Program-made: the position numbers and the translations under genes
Shown: piece after piece, positions 25,012 to 32,012 of the stretch
Layout: every line of letters begins with the position of its first letter
Position numbering within the stretch: position 1 is the stretch's first letter
Notes under the pieces: model-generated
Told to the model about the DNA's origin: nothing
Seen by the model: the letters and a program-made list of their open reading frames with translations, nothing else
The model's database searches: none
Assembly: GCA_964346355.1 (NCBI GenBank)
Contig: CAYFUH010000013.1
Location: 1 to 37,699, forward strand
Source: UBA6115 sp964346355
GTDB taxonomy: Bacteria; Bacillota; Clostridia; Christensenellales; Aristaeellaceae
Length of the DNA stretch: 37,699 nt
Reading direction: 5' to 3'

Positions 25012-25650
25012 ATGACCACGAATTTGACAGAACTGGTGTATATCATTGACCGCAGCGGCTCCATGGGCGGCCTGGAGGGCGACACCATCGGCGGGTTCAA
25101 TTCCCTGCTGAACAAGCAGCAGGCGCTGCCGGGCGAAGCCCGCGTCACGACCGTGCTGTTTGATGACAAATACGAGCTGCTGCACGACCGCCTGGATGTG
25201 AAGGCAGTAAACGCCATCACCCATCAGGATTATTTTGTGCGCAGCACCACCGCGCTGCTGGACGCCATTGGCAGAACCATCCAGAAGGTGGACGGCGTGA
25301 TGAAAGCCACTGCGCCCGCGCACCGGCCGGACAAGGTGCTGGTTGTGATCATCACCGATGGCATGGAAAACGCCAGCCGCAGGTTCACCGCGCATCAGGT
25401 GCAGGCCTTAGTCAGCGCGCGGCGGGAGATGGGCTGGGAGTTCATGTTCCTGGGCGCCAACATGGACGCCATCGCGGCGGCTGAGGAGGTGGGCATCGAC
25501 CCAAGCCTCGCGCAAACCTACACCAATGACGCGCGGGGCGTCAGGATGAACTACGAAGCCGTAGCGTACGCCACCACGCATTTCCGCGGCGCGGGCCAGG
25601 TGCCGCAGAACTGGCGTGACGCCATCCAGGAGCGGGAGCGCAGGAAGTAA
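25012..25650 (+). CDS. von Willebrand factor A domain protein
   Basis: 212 residues, almost entirely one vWA domain, cytoplasmic. The MIDAS is intact: DRSGS at 13-17 (D13, S15, S17), threonine T79 or T80 in RSTTALLDAIG, and D116 in VVIITDGMENAS. Such domains bind protein partners in a metal-dependent way. The C-terminal tail (ATTHFRGAGQVPQNW, then basic) is unassigned. ATG 25012 has GGAGGA 7 bases upstream. It follows the macro gene; the gap has only a 5-bp GTCGC/GCGAC hairpin, so co-transcription is likely. TerY-like proteins and cochelatase partners are possible relatives. Confidence 0.85.
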   Translation: MTTNLTELVYIIDRSGSMGGLEGDTIGGFNSLLNKQQALPGEARVTTVLFDDKYELLHDRLDVKAVNAITHQDYFVRSTTALLDAIGRTIQKVDGVMKATAPAHRPDKVLVVIITDGMENASRRFTAHQVQALVSARREMGWEFMFLGANMDAIAAAEEVGIDPSLAQTYTNDARGVRMNYEAVAYATTHFRGAGQVPQNWRDAIQERERRK

Positions 25651-25669
25651 GCGGCAAACCACGTGCGAA

Positions 25670-25685
25670 AAGGGCGTTTGCCCTT
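25670..25685 (+). terminator. Possible weak terminator after the vWA gene
   Basis: AAGGGC (25670-25675), loop GTTT and GCCCTT (25680-25685), followed after four bases by TTTTC. The -35 of the arsR-type gene overlaps the T-rich tail. Confidence 0.4.
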
Positions 25686-25694
25686 CCCGTTTTC

Positions 25695-25723
25695 TTGACC
25701 CATTAAAGCGCCCATGATAGGAT
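25695..25723 (+). promoter_or_regulatory. SigA-type promoter of the ArsR-family repressor gene
   Basis: TTGACC (25695-25700), a 17-base spacer and TAGGAT (25718-25723), about 26 bases before the start codon. Confidence 0.65.
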
Positions 25724-25749
25724 GAACAAAGAGAAAAGAGGTGATGGGC

Positions 25750-26115
25750 ATGGAAAAATTTGATCTTTGTGAAGGCACCCTCGTGCACGAAGCCGCGGTA
25801 AAGGCTGTGCAGGAGCGGTTGTTGAGCGAAGCGCTGTTTTCCGATGCCGCCAATTTTTTCAAGGTCATGGGCGATGGCACCCGTTTCCGCATCCTTTTTG
25901 CGCTGGATATCCACGAACTGTGCGTGTGCGACCTGGCCACCCTGCTGGGGATGAGCATCTCCGCTGTCAGCCATCAACTGGCCCGGCTGCGAGAGAACAA
26001 GCTGGTCAAAAGCCGCCGGGACGGCAAAAATGTGTTTTATAGCCTGGCGGACGACCACGTGAGCCAGATGCTCAAGGGCTGTGTGGAGCATGCCACGGAG
26101 GATATGCACCCATAA
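25750..26115 (+). CDS. CadC-like ArsR/SmtB metal-responsive repressor
   Basis: 121 residues, dimeric winged-helix repressor that leaves DNA on binding metal. The recognition region is LATLLGMSISAVSHQLARLR. Metal ligands match CadC: C7 near the N-terminus and C58, C60 in ELCVCDLA (the alpha3N Cd/Pb/Zn site); D101, H103 and H114 fit the alpha5 zinc site. CadC's second N-terminal cysteine is absent. The start at 25750 gives the CadC-like N-terminus (MEKFDLCEG) with AGAGG upstream; ATG 25744 and GTG 25741 are alternatives. The likely target is the P1B ATPase promoter 1.7 kb downstream. Confidence 0.9.
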   Translation: MEKFDLCEGTLVHEAAVKAVQERLLSEALFSDAANFFKVMGDGTRFRILFALDIHELCVCDLATLLGMSISAVSHQLARLRENKLVKSRRDGKNVFYSLADDHVSQMLKGCVEHATEDMHP

Positions 26116-26134
26116 ATCAAAAAGAATATAACAA

Positions 26135-26161
26135 AACCGGGCAGATGTTTTCAGCCCGGTT
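26135..26161. terminator. Bidirectional terminator between arsR-type and ferredoxin genes
   Basis: AACCGGGC (26135-26142) and GCCCGGTT (26154-26161) with an 11-base loop. T-rich tails follow on both strands (TTCTGTTTT forward, TTTTGTT reverse), and the genes converge here. Confidence 0.75.
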
Positions 26162-26178
26162 CTGTTTTGTGTAAGGGT

Positions 26179-26667
26179 TTATGATTCCAGCATCCCAAGC
26201 AGTTCTTCCGCCGCGTCACGGGGGAAGTCCGCGTCTTTTTCACTTTCCAGCATACCGCGCAGCGCCGCCCTGGCCTGCTCGCTCTGGGGCAGCATGTAGC
26301 CGCTTTCGCGCAGCATGTCCTCCGCCACGATGCGGATGGATTCCTTCAAAGCCCGCGCCAGCTGGGCCTGTACCGTGGATGCGGGGCTGTTGATGACCGC
26401 GTCCATGGCGGCCTCCTGGCTGGCCTTGCTGACAAGCAGCGCGCGCAGCGCTGCACAGACCGCCTCCTGTTTGGGCTGCTGGGGCGGGAAGTTAGATGGC
26501 ACCTTGGAAATGGCGCCGGAGGGGCAGGCGTCCACACAGGCGCGGCAGGCGTCCAGGCATTTGCTGGCGTCAATCTGGCCGTCATCCGTGTTGGTCGCGC
26601 CTGTGGGGCAGACAAACAGACACAGGCAGTCCTTGGTGCACAGGCGGATATTGCGTACAGCTTTCAT
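26179..26667 (-). CDS. Two-cluster ferredoxin-like protein with a helical C-terminal extension
   Basis: 162 residues from the ATG at 26667. The first cysteine set has unusual spacing, C10-x3-C14-x-C16-x3-C20-P; the second is C37-x3-C41-x2-C44-x3-C48-P, so two 4Fe-4S clusters are possible. Residues 54-162 are helical and unassigned (AALRALLVSKASQEAAM, KESIRIVAEDML), several times longer than a clostridial ferredoxin needs. It starts one base after the TAG of the rubredoxin-type gene and is surely co-translated with it. The pair probably transfers electrons, perhaps in oxygen or peroxide defence. Confidence 0.8.
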   Translation of the reverse strand: MKAVRNIRLCTKDCLCLFVCPTGATNTDDGQIDASKCLDACRACVDACPSGAISKVPSNFPPQQPKQEAVCAALRALLVSKASQEAAMDAVINSPASTVQAQLARALKESIRIVAEDMLRESGYMLPQSEQARAALRGMLESEKDADFPRDAAEELLGMLES

Positions 26668-26668
26668 G

Positions 26669-27334
26669 CTATGCCCCCCTCTTGATCTGGTTAAATTTGA
26701 AACGGGGCACCTTGCACACCGGGCAGATCTCCGGCGCCTCTGCCCCGGTGTAGATAAACCCGCAGGCTTCGCAGACATAGACATTGTCATTCAAAAAGGC
26801 GCTGTCGCCGTCTTTTAGGTAACGCCGCAGGATGTTAGCCTGGATTTTACTGACCTTCTCGCCCCAGGTGAGGGCGCGCAGCGCGCCCCTGTCCCCCGCT
26901 TCCCGCGCTGTGTTAAAGGCCGCCACATAGCGCGCCGAGATGTCCTCGTTGAGCAGTTTTTGCGCGCTGTCCATATCGCCCACGGCCGCGCTGCGCTGGT
27001 TGAAAACGTCCTCAATGCGCGCAAACAGGCTGGCCATGGGCGCATTGTGCTGCTTGGATGCCGCCTTGGACAGGTTGCTCATCAAGATGGCCTGATGGCG
27101 CGCGTCCTGGCGCTCCTCCTTGGTATGTACAGCCGCTGCAGCGTGCGCTGGCGCCTGCGCCGCTGCGCCCTCTGGTTCAAACATGGACTTGTCCGCACCG
27201 CAGATGGGGCAGACCCAGTCCTCCGGCAGGTCCTCCCATTTGGTGCCCGGCGCGATACCCTGGCTTTTGTCGCCCACGTTCTCGTCATAGTCGTAGCCGC
27301 ACACGGTACAAATGTACTTTCTCAAACCCTTCAT
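26669..27334 (-). CDS. Rubredoxin fused to a rubrerythrin-like region
   Basis: 221 residues. N-terminal rubredoxin with C9, C12, C42 and C45 (YICTVCGYDYDEN and WVCPICGADK). An Ala/Pro linker follows at about 55-70. The middle (75-185) is helical, recalling a rubrerythrin four-helix bundle, but the E-x-x-H diiron ligands are not evident (GEKVSKIQANIL where E-x-x-H is expected). The C-terminus has a second rubredoxin-like knuckle (YVCEACGFIYTG, EICPVCKVPRF). Rubrerythrins reduce peroxide in anaerobes; this one may have lost the diiron site or be a pure electron carrier. ATG with GGAGG 5 bases upstream; first gene of a two-gene operon. Confidence 0.8.
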   Translation of the reverse strand: MKGLRKYICTVCGYDYDENVGDKSQGIAPGTKWEDLPEDWVCPICGADKSMFEPEGAAAQAPAHAAAAVHTKEERQDARHQAILMSNLSKAASKQHNAPMASLFARIEDVFNQRSAAVGDMDSAQKLLNEDISARYVAAFNTAREAGDRGALRALTWGEKVSKIQANILRRYLKDGDSAFLNDNVYVCEACGFIYTGAEAPEICPVCKVPRFKFNQIKRGA

Positions 27335-27388
27335 CCCTTCCTCCGCGTGCAGATGCCCACCCGCGCGGATATCAATTTGTCTGCGTCC

Positions 27389-27417
27389 ATCTTAATCGTT
27401 TACGATTCGCTTGTAAA
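27389..27417 (-). promoter_or_regulatory. Promoter of the rubredoxin-ferredoxin operon with an operator-like palindrome
   Basis: On the minus strand TTTACA (27417-27412), a 17-base spacer and TAAGAT (27394-27389). AATCGTAAACGATT (27407-27394), 6-base arms with a 2-base centre, fills most of the spacer, as expected of a repressor site. It does not match the PerR or Rex consensus. Confidence 0.6.
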
Positions 27418-27456
27418 GGGATGCTGAAAACCTGGTATCATCCGCGCATTTTACGC

Positions 27457-27486
27457 TTGACAGTTGAACGGGCGCTCAACTATAAT
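27457..27486 (+). promoter_or_regulatory. Promoter of the metal-ATPase operon
   Basis: Perfect TTGACA (27457-27462) and perfect TATAAT (27481-27486) with an 18-base spacer: a strong promoter of the kind kept off by a repressor. Confidence 0.85.
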
Positions 27487-27510
27487 GGGGACGGTTGAAC
27501 CATCATTCAA
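27462..27510 (+). promoter_or_regulatory. Two ArsR/SmtB-type operators over the ATPase promoter
   Basis: Site 1, AGTTGA to TCAACT (27462-27481), is an inverted repeat between -35 and -10 with the pattern TGAA-N6-CTCA. Site 2, TTGAA-N6-TTCAA (27495-27510), lies just after the -10 and contains an exact TGAA-N6-TTCA, the core of known SmtB/CzrA/CadC-class operators. The CadC-like protein encoded at 25750 is the obvious candidate to bind. Confidence 0.65.
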
Positions 27511-27529
27511 GTATCAGGAGGACGTCCGC

Positions 27530-27757
27530 ATGACATCTGCCTTAAAGATCAAAAACCTGGGCTGCGCCAGCTGCGCGGCCAAGATGGAAAAGCGCATCTG
27601 CGCCCTGCCGGGGGTAAAAACCGCGCGGGTCAACTTCCTCACCCAGCGGCTGACCCTTGAAGCCGATGATCAAAACATGCCCCGCCTGTTTCAACAGGCC
27701 GCCGATATCATCCAGAAGATTGAGCCGGACGCCAGGCTGATGGTGCCTGCCCAGTAG
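27530..27757 (+). CDS. Stand-alone heavy-metal-associated (HMA) domain protein
   Basis: 75 residues, one ferredoxin-like HMA domain with metal ligands C12 and C15 in LGCASCAAKMEKRI, then LPGVKTARVNFLTQRLTLEA. It corresponds to the N-terminal metal-binding domain usually fused to P1B ATPases, here a separate gene in another frame, ending 2 bases before the ATPase. AGGAGGA lies 7 bases before the ATG. It probably delivers Zn/Cd/Pb to the ATPase or acts as its detached sensor domain. Confidence 0.9.
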   Translation: MTSALKIKNLGCASCAAKMEKRICALPGVKTARVNFLTQRLTLEADDQNMPRLFQQAADIIQKIEPDARLMVPAQ

Positions 27758-27759
27758 GT

Positions 27760-29634
27760 ATGACCAAACGCATCTACCGCATTCCCCTTGCCCTGCTGCT
27801 GTTGATAGCGGGGCTTTTGCTGCGCGAAAACGCGCCGGTCAGCATCACTCTGTTGATGCTGGCCTACGCCACCTCTGGCTATGACGTGTTGTTTGACGCG
27901 GTGCGCGGCATCCTGCGCGGCCAGGTGTTTGACGAGAACTTCCTGATGTCGCTTGCCACCGTTGGCGCCCTTGTCATCGGCGAGCACGCCGAGGCCGTGG
28001 CTGTGATGGTGTTCTTCCAGACCGGCGAGATGTTTGAGCACTATGCGCTGGACAAATCGCGCCGGTCCATCCAAAGCGCGATGGACCTGTTGCCAGAGCG
28101 CGCCAATTTGCTGCTGGAGGATGGGCAGACCCGGGCAGTGGAACCGGAGGAAGTGCGGGTGGGCGAGCGGATCCTGGTGCGCCCGGGCGAGCGGCTGCCG
28201 CTGGACGGCGTAGTGCTCTCGGGTACCAGCCAGCTGGATACCGCAGCGCTCACGGGCGAAGCCCTGCCCCGGGAGGCGCTCATTGGGGATGAGGTGCTCA
28301 GCGGCTGTGTCAATTTGACCGGCGTCTTAACCATCCGCGTGACCAAGCCCTTTGAGCAGTCCACCGTCAGCCGGATATTAGAGATGGTGGAGACCGCCAC
28401 GGATAAAAAATCCAAACAGGAAAGCTTTATCACCCGCTTTTCCGCCGTCTACACCCCGGTGGTCGTGGTTCTGGCGCTGCTGTTGGCCTTTGTGCCGCCG
28501 CTTTTTATTCCCGGCGCGCAGCTGTCAGACTGGGTCTACCGCGCGCTCAACTTCCTGGTGGTGTCCTGCCCCTGCGCGCTGGTGGTTTCCATCCCCCTGG
28601 CCTTCTTTGGCGGGATTGGCGGCGCCTCCCGCGCGGGCATTCTGACCAAGGGCTCCAACTACTTAGAGGCGCTTGCCAAGGCGGATACCTTTGTGTTTGA
28701 CAAGACGGGCACCTTAACGCACGGCCGCTTCACCCTAAGCCAGGTGAAGGCGAGCGATATGCCGGAAGCAGCCTTGCTGCGCCTGGCCGCGCACGCGGAA
28801 ACGCACTCCCTGCACCCCATTGCGGATGCCATCAAACAAGCCTATGGCCAGCCGCTTGACCCCGCTTTGGTGGGCGAAGTGCAGGAGATGCCCGGCGGCG
28901 GGGTGATCGCCGCGGTGGACGGGCAGCAGGTCCTGCTGGGCAACGCCCGTCTGATGGCGCAGCACGGCATCCGACTGCCGGACACCCAGGACACGGGCAC
29001 CATCAGCCATGTGGCGGTGGATGGCCGCTACGCCGGCAGCATAAAGGTGTCCGACACCACCAAGCCGTGCGCTAAGGAGGCCTTATCCCGCCTGCGCGCG
29101 CAGGGCATCCGCCAGTTGGTGATGCTGACGGGCGACAACGAACAAACCGGCACACAGGTGGCGCGGGAACTGGGCATTGATGCAGTCCACGCCGGCCTTT
29201 TGCCCCAGGACAAGGTGCACAAGGTGGAGGAGCTGCTGGAGTCACCCGGCCGCAAGGGCAGCCTGGTCTTTGTGGGTGACGGCGTGAACGACGCGCCGGT
29301 TTTGGCACGGGCGGACGTGGGCTTTGCCATGGGCGCCATGGGCTCTGACGCCGCGATTGAGGCAGCGGACATCGTCATCATGAACGACGACCCCTGCAAG
29401 ATGGCCGCCGCGCTCACCATCGCCCGGAAAACCGTGCGCATCGCCAAGCAAAACGCGGTGTTTGCCATTGGTGTCAAGGTGGGCGTGCTCATCCTGTCCA
29501 CGCTGGGGCTATCCACCTTATGGATGGCTGTGTTTGCCGATGTGGGCGTAGCCGTGCTGGCCATCCTCAACGCCATGCGCGCGCTGCGGGTGCCGCCGGA
29601 TTGCCAGGCATGTGCTGTGAGCGTACAACCATAA
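27760..29634 (+). CDS. P1B-type heavy-metal exporting ATPase (Zn/Cd/Pb class)
   Basis: 624 residues; membrane pump exporting Zn2+, Cd2+ or Pb2+. Membrane metal site SCPCALV with CPC at 270-272, actuator TGE 165-167, phosphorylated D314 in DKTGTLT, HP motif at 352-353, TGDN near 457-460 and hinge GDGVND 506-511. CPC together with an aspartate in the last helix (MAVFADVGVAVLAIL) marks the P1B-2 ZntA/CadA group rather than copper pumps. The first 25 residues go straight into a membrane helix; the missing N-terminal HMA domain is the preceding gene. Likely repressed by the CadC-like protein. The terminator overlaps its stop. Confidence 0.94.
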   Translation: MTKRIYRIPLALLLLIAGLLLRENAPVSITLLMLAYATSGYDVLFDAVRGILRGQVFDENFLMSLATVGALVIGEHAEAVAVMVFFQTGEMFEHYALDKSRRSIQSAMDLLPERANLLLEDGQTRAVEPEEVRVGERILVRPGERLPLDGVVLSGTSQLDTAALTGEALPREALIGDEVLSGCVNLTGVLTIRVTKPFEQSTVSRILEMVETATDKKSKQESFITRFSAVYTPVVVVLALLLAFVPPLFIPGAQLSDWVYRALNFLVVSCPCALVVSIPLAFFGGIGGASRAGILTKGSNYLEALAKADTFVFDKTGTLTHGRFTLSQVKASDMPEAALLRLAAHAETHSLHPIADAIKQAYGQPLDPALVGEVQEMPGGGVIAAVDGQQVLLGNARLMAQHGIRLPDTQDTGTISHVAVDGRYAGSIKVSDTTKPCAKEALSRLRAQGIRQLVMLTGDNEQTGTQVARELGIDAVHAGLLPQDKVHKVEELLESPGRKGSLVFVGDGVNDAPVLARADVGFAMGAMGSDAAIEAADIVIMNDDPCKMAAALTIARKTVRIAKQNAVFAIGVKVGVLILSTLGLSTLWMAVFADVGVAVLAILNAMRALRVPPDCQACAVSVQP

Positions 29635-29658
29635 AAAACCGGGTCGCCCCGGTTTTTT
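29633..29658. terminator. Bidirectional terminator between ATPase and Nudix-GNAT genes
   Basis: AAAAAACCGGG (29633-29643), loop TCGC and CCCGGTTTTTT (29648-29658): a perfect 11-bp inverted repeat that gives a T run on both strands between convergent genes. Confidence 0.9.
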
Positions 29659-29677
29659 CGTATCCTATGCGTTTGCC

Positions 29678-30661
29678 TTATAGATCTTTTTTATAAATCC
29701 TGACAACATCATAGCCATCCGCCCGCATGGGATGCTGGACCGGAATGACCGATTCCTCCACAAAGACGGCGCCGGACAATTCAGCCGTGCGGGCGGAGGC
29801 GGTGTTCTCCGGCAGGCAGGTAATGGTCACATAGGGCAGTTGATGCCGCTTGGCCAGGGTGTATAGCAACTTGCAGGCGCGGGCGGCGAATTGCTGCCCG
29901 CGGAAGGCCGGTTCCACATGATAGGCGATTTGCCCGGGCCAGGTCATGAACTCCTCCAGCGACAGCCGCAGGCTGCACCGCCCCGCCACCGTCCCGTCTG
30001 ACGCCCGGAGGATGTCAAACTGATAATAGGGCACGCGCCGCCTTGCCGTATCCCGCTCCTTGCGCCAGGCACAGCGCAGGCGGATAACCCCGTCGGTCAA
30101 ATCATCCGTGGGCATAAAGGCGGTGTTCACACCGGTAATCTGCGCTGATGCCGCACTTTCTTCCTGTGTTTCCCGGCTGATGATCTGCCTAACCCCTTCG
30201 GGCATCTGCCCCAGCTGCTCCCGGTAAAAATGGGGATAGGCGTGCAGATGAGGAAGTTCTGTAATCGGCACCCAGACCGCGTGCTCCGGCGTGCCGTACA
30301 TGGTCACGTCATGGGCAAGCAGCCGTGAATCCCCCCGCGGCTTCATCAGGTAGTACAGCGCCACCTCATGATAGGGGCGCGCGCCGCTTTCCCCCGGCGC
30401 CCCATCGCCAAAGAAAAAATTCTCATGGATGAAGCAGAGGCGGTCGATCTCATACCGGATGCCGGTTTCCTCAAACGCTTCGCGCAGCACGGCTTCCTCT
30501 GTGCTCTCGTGCAGGTTCACTGCGCCGCCGACGGAATAATAATAGGAATCACGCAGGTTTTGCGCCATGAGGACGCAGCCCTGCTCGATGATGATGGCGC
30601 AGGCGCGCAGACGGAACCAGCCATCCTGCCTGTCAAAGGCGCATTCCAGCGGCTTGTTCAT
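29678..30661 (-). CDS. Nudix hydrolase-GNAT acetyltransferase fusion
   Basis: 327 residues. The N-terminal Nudix domain has a complete box from G46 to I68 (GGAVNLHESTEEAVLREAFE, then ETGI), fitting GX5EX7REUXEEXGU. Residues about 175-327 form a GNAT fold: YQFDILRASDGTVAGRCSL, then YHVEPAFRGQQFAARACKLL, the acetyl-CoA loop region, and a C-terminal VRIYKKDL. Such fusions may clean up a nucleotide-linked or modified metabolite and acetylate another; substrates cannot be told. It starts 12 bases after the URO-D-family gene, so they are co-transcribed. Confidence 0.82.
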   Translation of the reverse strand: MNKPLECAFDRQDGWFRLRACAIIIEQGCVLMAQNLRDSYYYSVGGAVNLHESTEEAVLREAFEETGIRYEIDRLCFIHENFFFGDGAPGESGARPYHEVALYYLMKPRGDSRLLAHDVTMYGTPEHAVWVPITELPHLHAYPHFYREQLGQMPEGVRQIISRETQEESAASAQITGVNTAFMPTDDLTDGVIRLRCAWRKERDTARRRVPYYQFDILRASDGTVAGRCSLRLSLEEFMTWPGQIAYHVEPAFRGQQFAARACKLLYTLAKRHQLPYVTITCLPENTASARTAELSGAVFVEESVIPVQHPMRADGYDVVRIYKKDL

Positions 30662-30673
30662 GAAAACTCCTGT

Positions 30674-31690
30674 TTAATACGTGAAATCCCTTGCTGCCTT
30701 CTGCATGGCGAAGAGGGATTGGGGCGGAATGTATTCCGGGATGCTGTTGCCCGAGCCCACCGCCCAGCCACCGCGACCTGCCGTGCGCTCCAGCATCCTG
30801 ATGGTACGAAAATAAATCTCCTCCGGGCTGTGCGTGCACAGGAAATCTACATCAATGCCGCCCAGCAGGGCGATGCGGGGATGGTAGCGCTCATAGGCCT
30901 CCTCGATGGGCAAAATCTTGTCCTCAAAGGAATGCTTGGCGTCAAAACCCATATTCATCACATCATCCATCAGGCTGTCCAAATTGCCGCAGGAGTGCAA
31001 AAACACCTTGCGCCCGGCCTGGTGCACCGCGTCCACAATCCGTTGGTGCCAGGGGAAGACATAGCGGCGCATCATCTCCGGGCTTAAAAAGGGCTGGGAG
31101 TTAAAGCCCCAGTCGTCATTGGCGCTCACCAGGCCCACTGTGTCATGCGCCAGCGCCAGTTGATAGTATTTCAGCAGCCGCGCGCCCACCGCGTCAAAGA
31201 TGCGCTGCGCCAGATCCGGCTCGTCATACACCATCAGGCAAAGGGGTTCATAGCCCACCAGCTCGATCACGTTTTCCAGCACCCCGCCGGGGCCCATCAG
31301 CATCAGCTTCATGCCGTCTGGCAAATAGGGCTTGATGTCGCTCAATAACTCACTGCTAAAATCCTCGGGATCCGGCCAGGGAAAGGCCTCAAAGCTGGCC
31401 TCGTCATGGATGCCGGCCCCTTCGTTGATGGAGCGCGTCTTTTTCTGGTGATGGTCCACACCAAAGCGGAAATCGGACGCGTGCGCGGTGGCGTAGTCAT
31501 AGCCCATCTTCCGGAAGGCGCGCACCACAAACTGGAGGTTTGAAAGGCGCGTACCGCTGTTGAATATTTCCTCATTCACAATCTCATACAGCGGGTAGTT
31601 CATGAACAGCTCAAACAGCACCGGCCGCGCCGGTTGCCTGTTGTTCAATACCGCCAGCATCTGGTCAAAATCCGGCGCAAATGGCTTCAT
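30674..31690 (-). CDS. URO-D/MtaA-fold methyltransferase-like protein
   Basis: 338 residues from the ATG at 31690 (GGAG 8 bases upstream; alternative ATG at 31708). TIM-barrel protein of the uroporphyrinogen decarboxylase family: the N-terminal RQPARPVLFELFMNYPLYE, LMLMGPGGVLENVIELVGYE, then KVFLHSCGNLDSLMDDVMNM, and the C-terminal GRGGWAVGSGNSIPEYIPPQ. The URO-D substrate-arginine motif is not seen and no haem genes are nearby, so a corrinoid-linked methyltransferase or an uncharacterised sugar-cluster role is likelier than haem synthesis. Co-transcribed with the Nudix-GNAT gene. Confidence 0.75.
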   Translation of the reverse strand: MKPFAPDFDQMLAVLNNRQPARPVLFELFMNYPLYEIVNEEIFNSGTRLSNLQFVVRAFRKMGYDYATAHASDFRFGVDHHQKKTRSINEGAGIHDEASFEAFPWPDPEDFSSELLSDIKPYLPDGMKLMLMGPGGVLENVIELVGYEPLCLMVYDEPDLAQRIFDAVGARLLKYYQLALAHDTVGLVSANDDWGFNSQPFLSPEMMRRYVFPWHQRIVDAVHQAGRKVFLHSCGNLDSLMDDVMNMGFDAKHSFEDKILPIEEAYERYHPRIALLGGIDVDFLCTHSPEEIYFRTIRMLERTAGRGGWAVGSGNSIPEYIPPQSLFAMQKAARDFTY

Positions 31691-31724
31691 GTTCCACTCC
31701 AATCTCATTTTCCTGATGATAAAT

Positions 31725-31748
31725 TGAACGCATACAATGATGCGTTCA
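31725..31748. repeat. 24-base palindrome upstream of the URO-D gene
   Basis: TGAACGCAT (31725-31733) and ATGCGTTCA (31740-31748) are perfect 9-base arms around a 6-base centre, 35 bases before the URO-D start. It is a good operator or transcript hairpin candidate. Confidence 0.6.
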
Positions 31749-31823
31749 GCAGCGTTTCAAAAGCGTGTTGATGCGACAGCGTGTCTGATGAAGGCCTTTA
31801 TCTCCTAGGTAAAGTGATGAGTC

Positions 31824-31906
31824 AGCGCTTGGATTGACTTGAATGATGAGAACGACCTTGTCCACGAGAAAGTGAGAAAGAGAAGGAGGGCGTCAATCCA
31901 GGCGCT
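31824..31906. repeat. 83-base element with 15-base inverted ends
   Basis: AGCGCTTGGATTGAC (31824-31838) and GTCAATCCAGGCGCT (31892-31906) are complementary except for one G-U. The 53 bases between are purine-rich (GAGAAAGTGAGAAAGAGAAG). It could be a small mobile remnant (MITE-like), a structured RNA or a transcript-end hairpin. No target-site duplication is seen. Confidence 0.55.
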
Positions 31907-32012
31907 ATAAATCAAAAGTAAACCAATCCCGCACCATTAATACTAACACGTAAGGTAAAGCACAGGCCAAATAAGGACCGGCTCTTGGCGGCGTGGCTAC
32001 CTGCGTTTGGTA

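Larger units (their letters stand above)
31691..32012. other. Non-coding region of 322 bases with two inverted repeats
   Basis: No gene with a ribosome site is seen on either strand. It is the 3' end of the nucleoside-transporter operon and the 5' region of the URO-D gene. It holds a 24-base palindrome near the URO-D start and an 83-base inverted-repeat element, each listed separately. A weak promoter for URO-D may be TTGAAA with TTGTAT at 17-base spacing on the minus strand, the -10 lying inside the palindrome. No clear intrinsic terminator for the upstream operon was found. Confidence 0.6.

Noticed and set aside
30674..31690. Haem-synthesis gene hemE
   Set aside because: The protein is URO-D-fold, but I do not see the substrate-binding arginine motif of HemE and no haem genes are adjacent.
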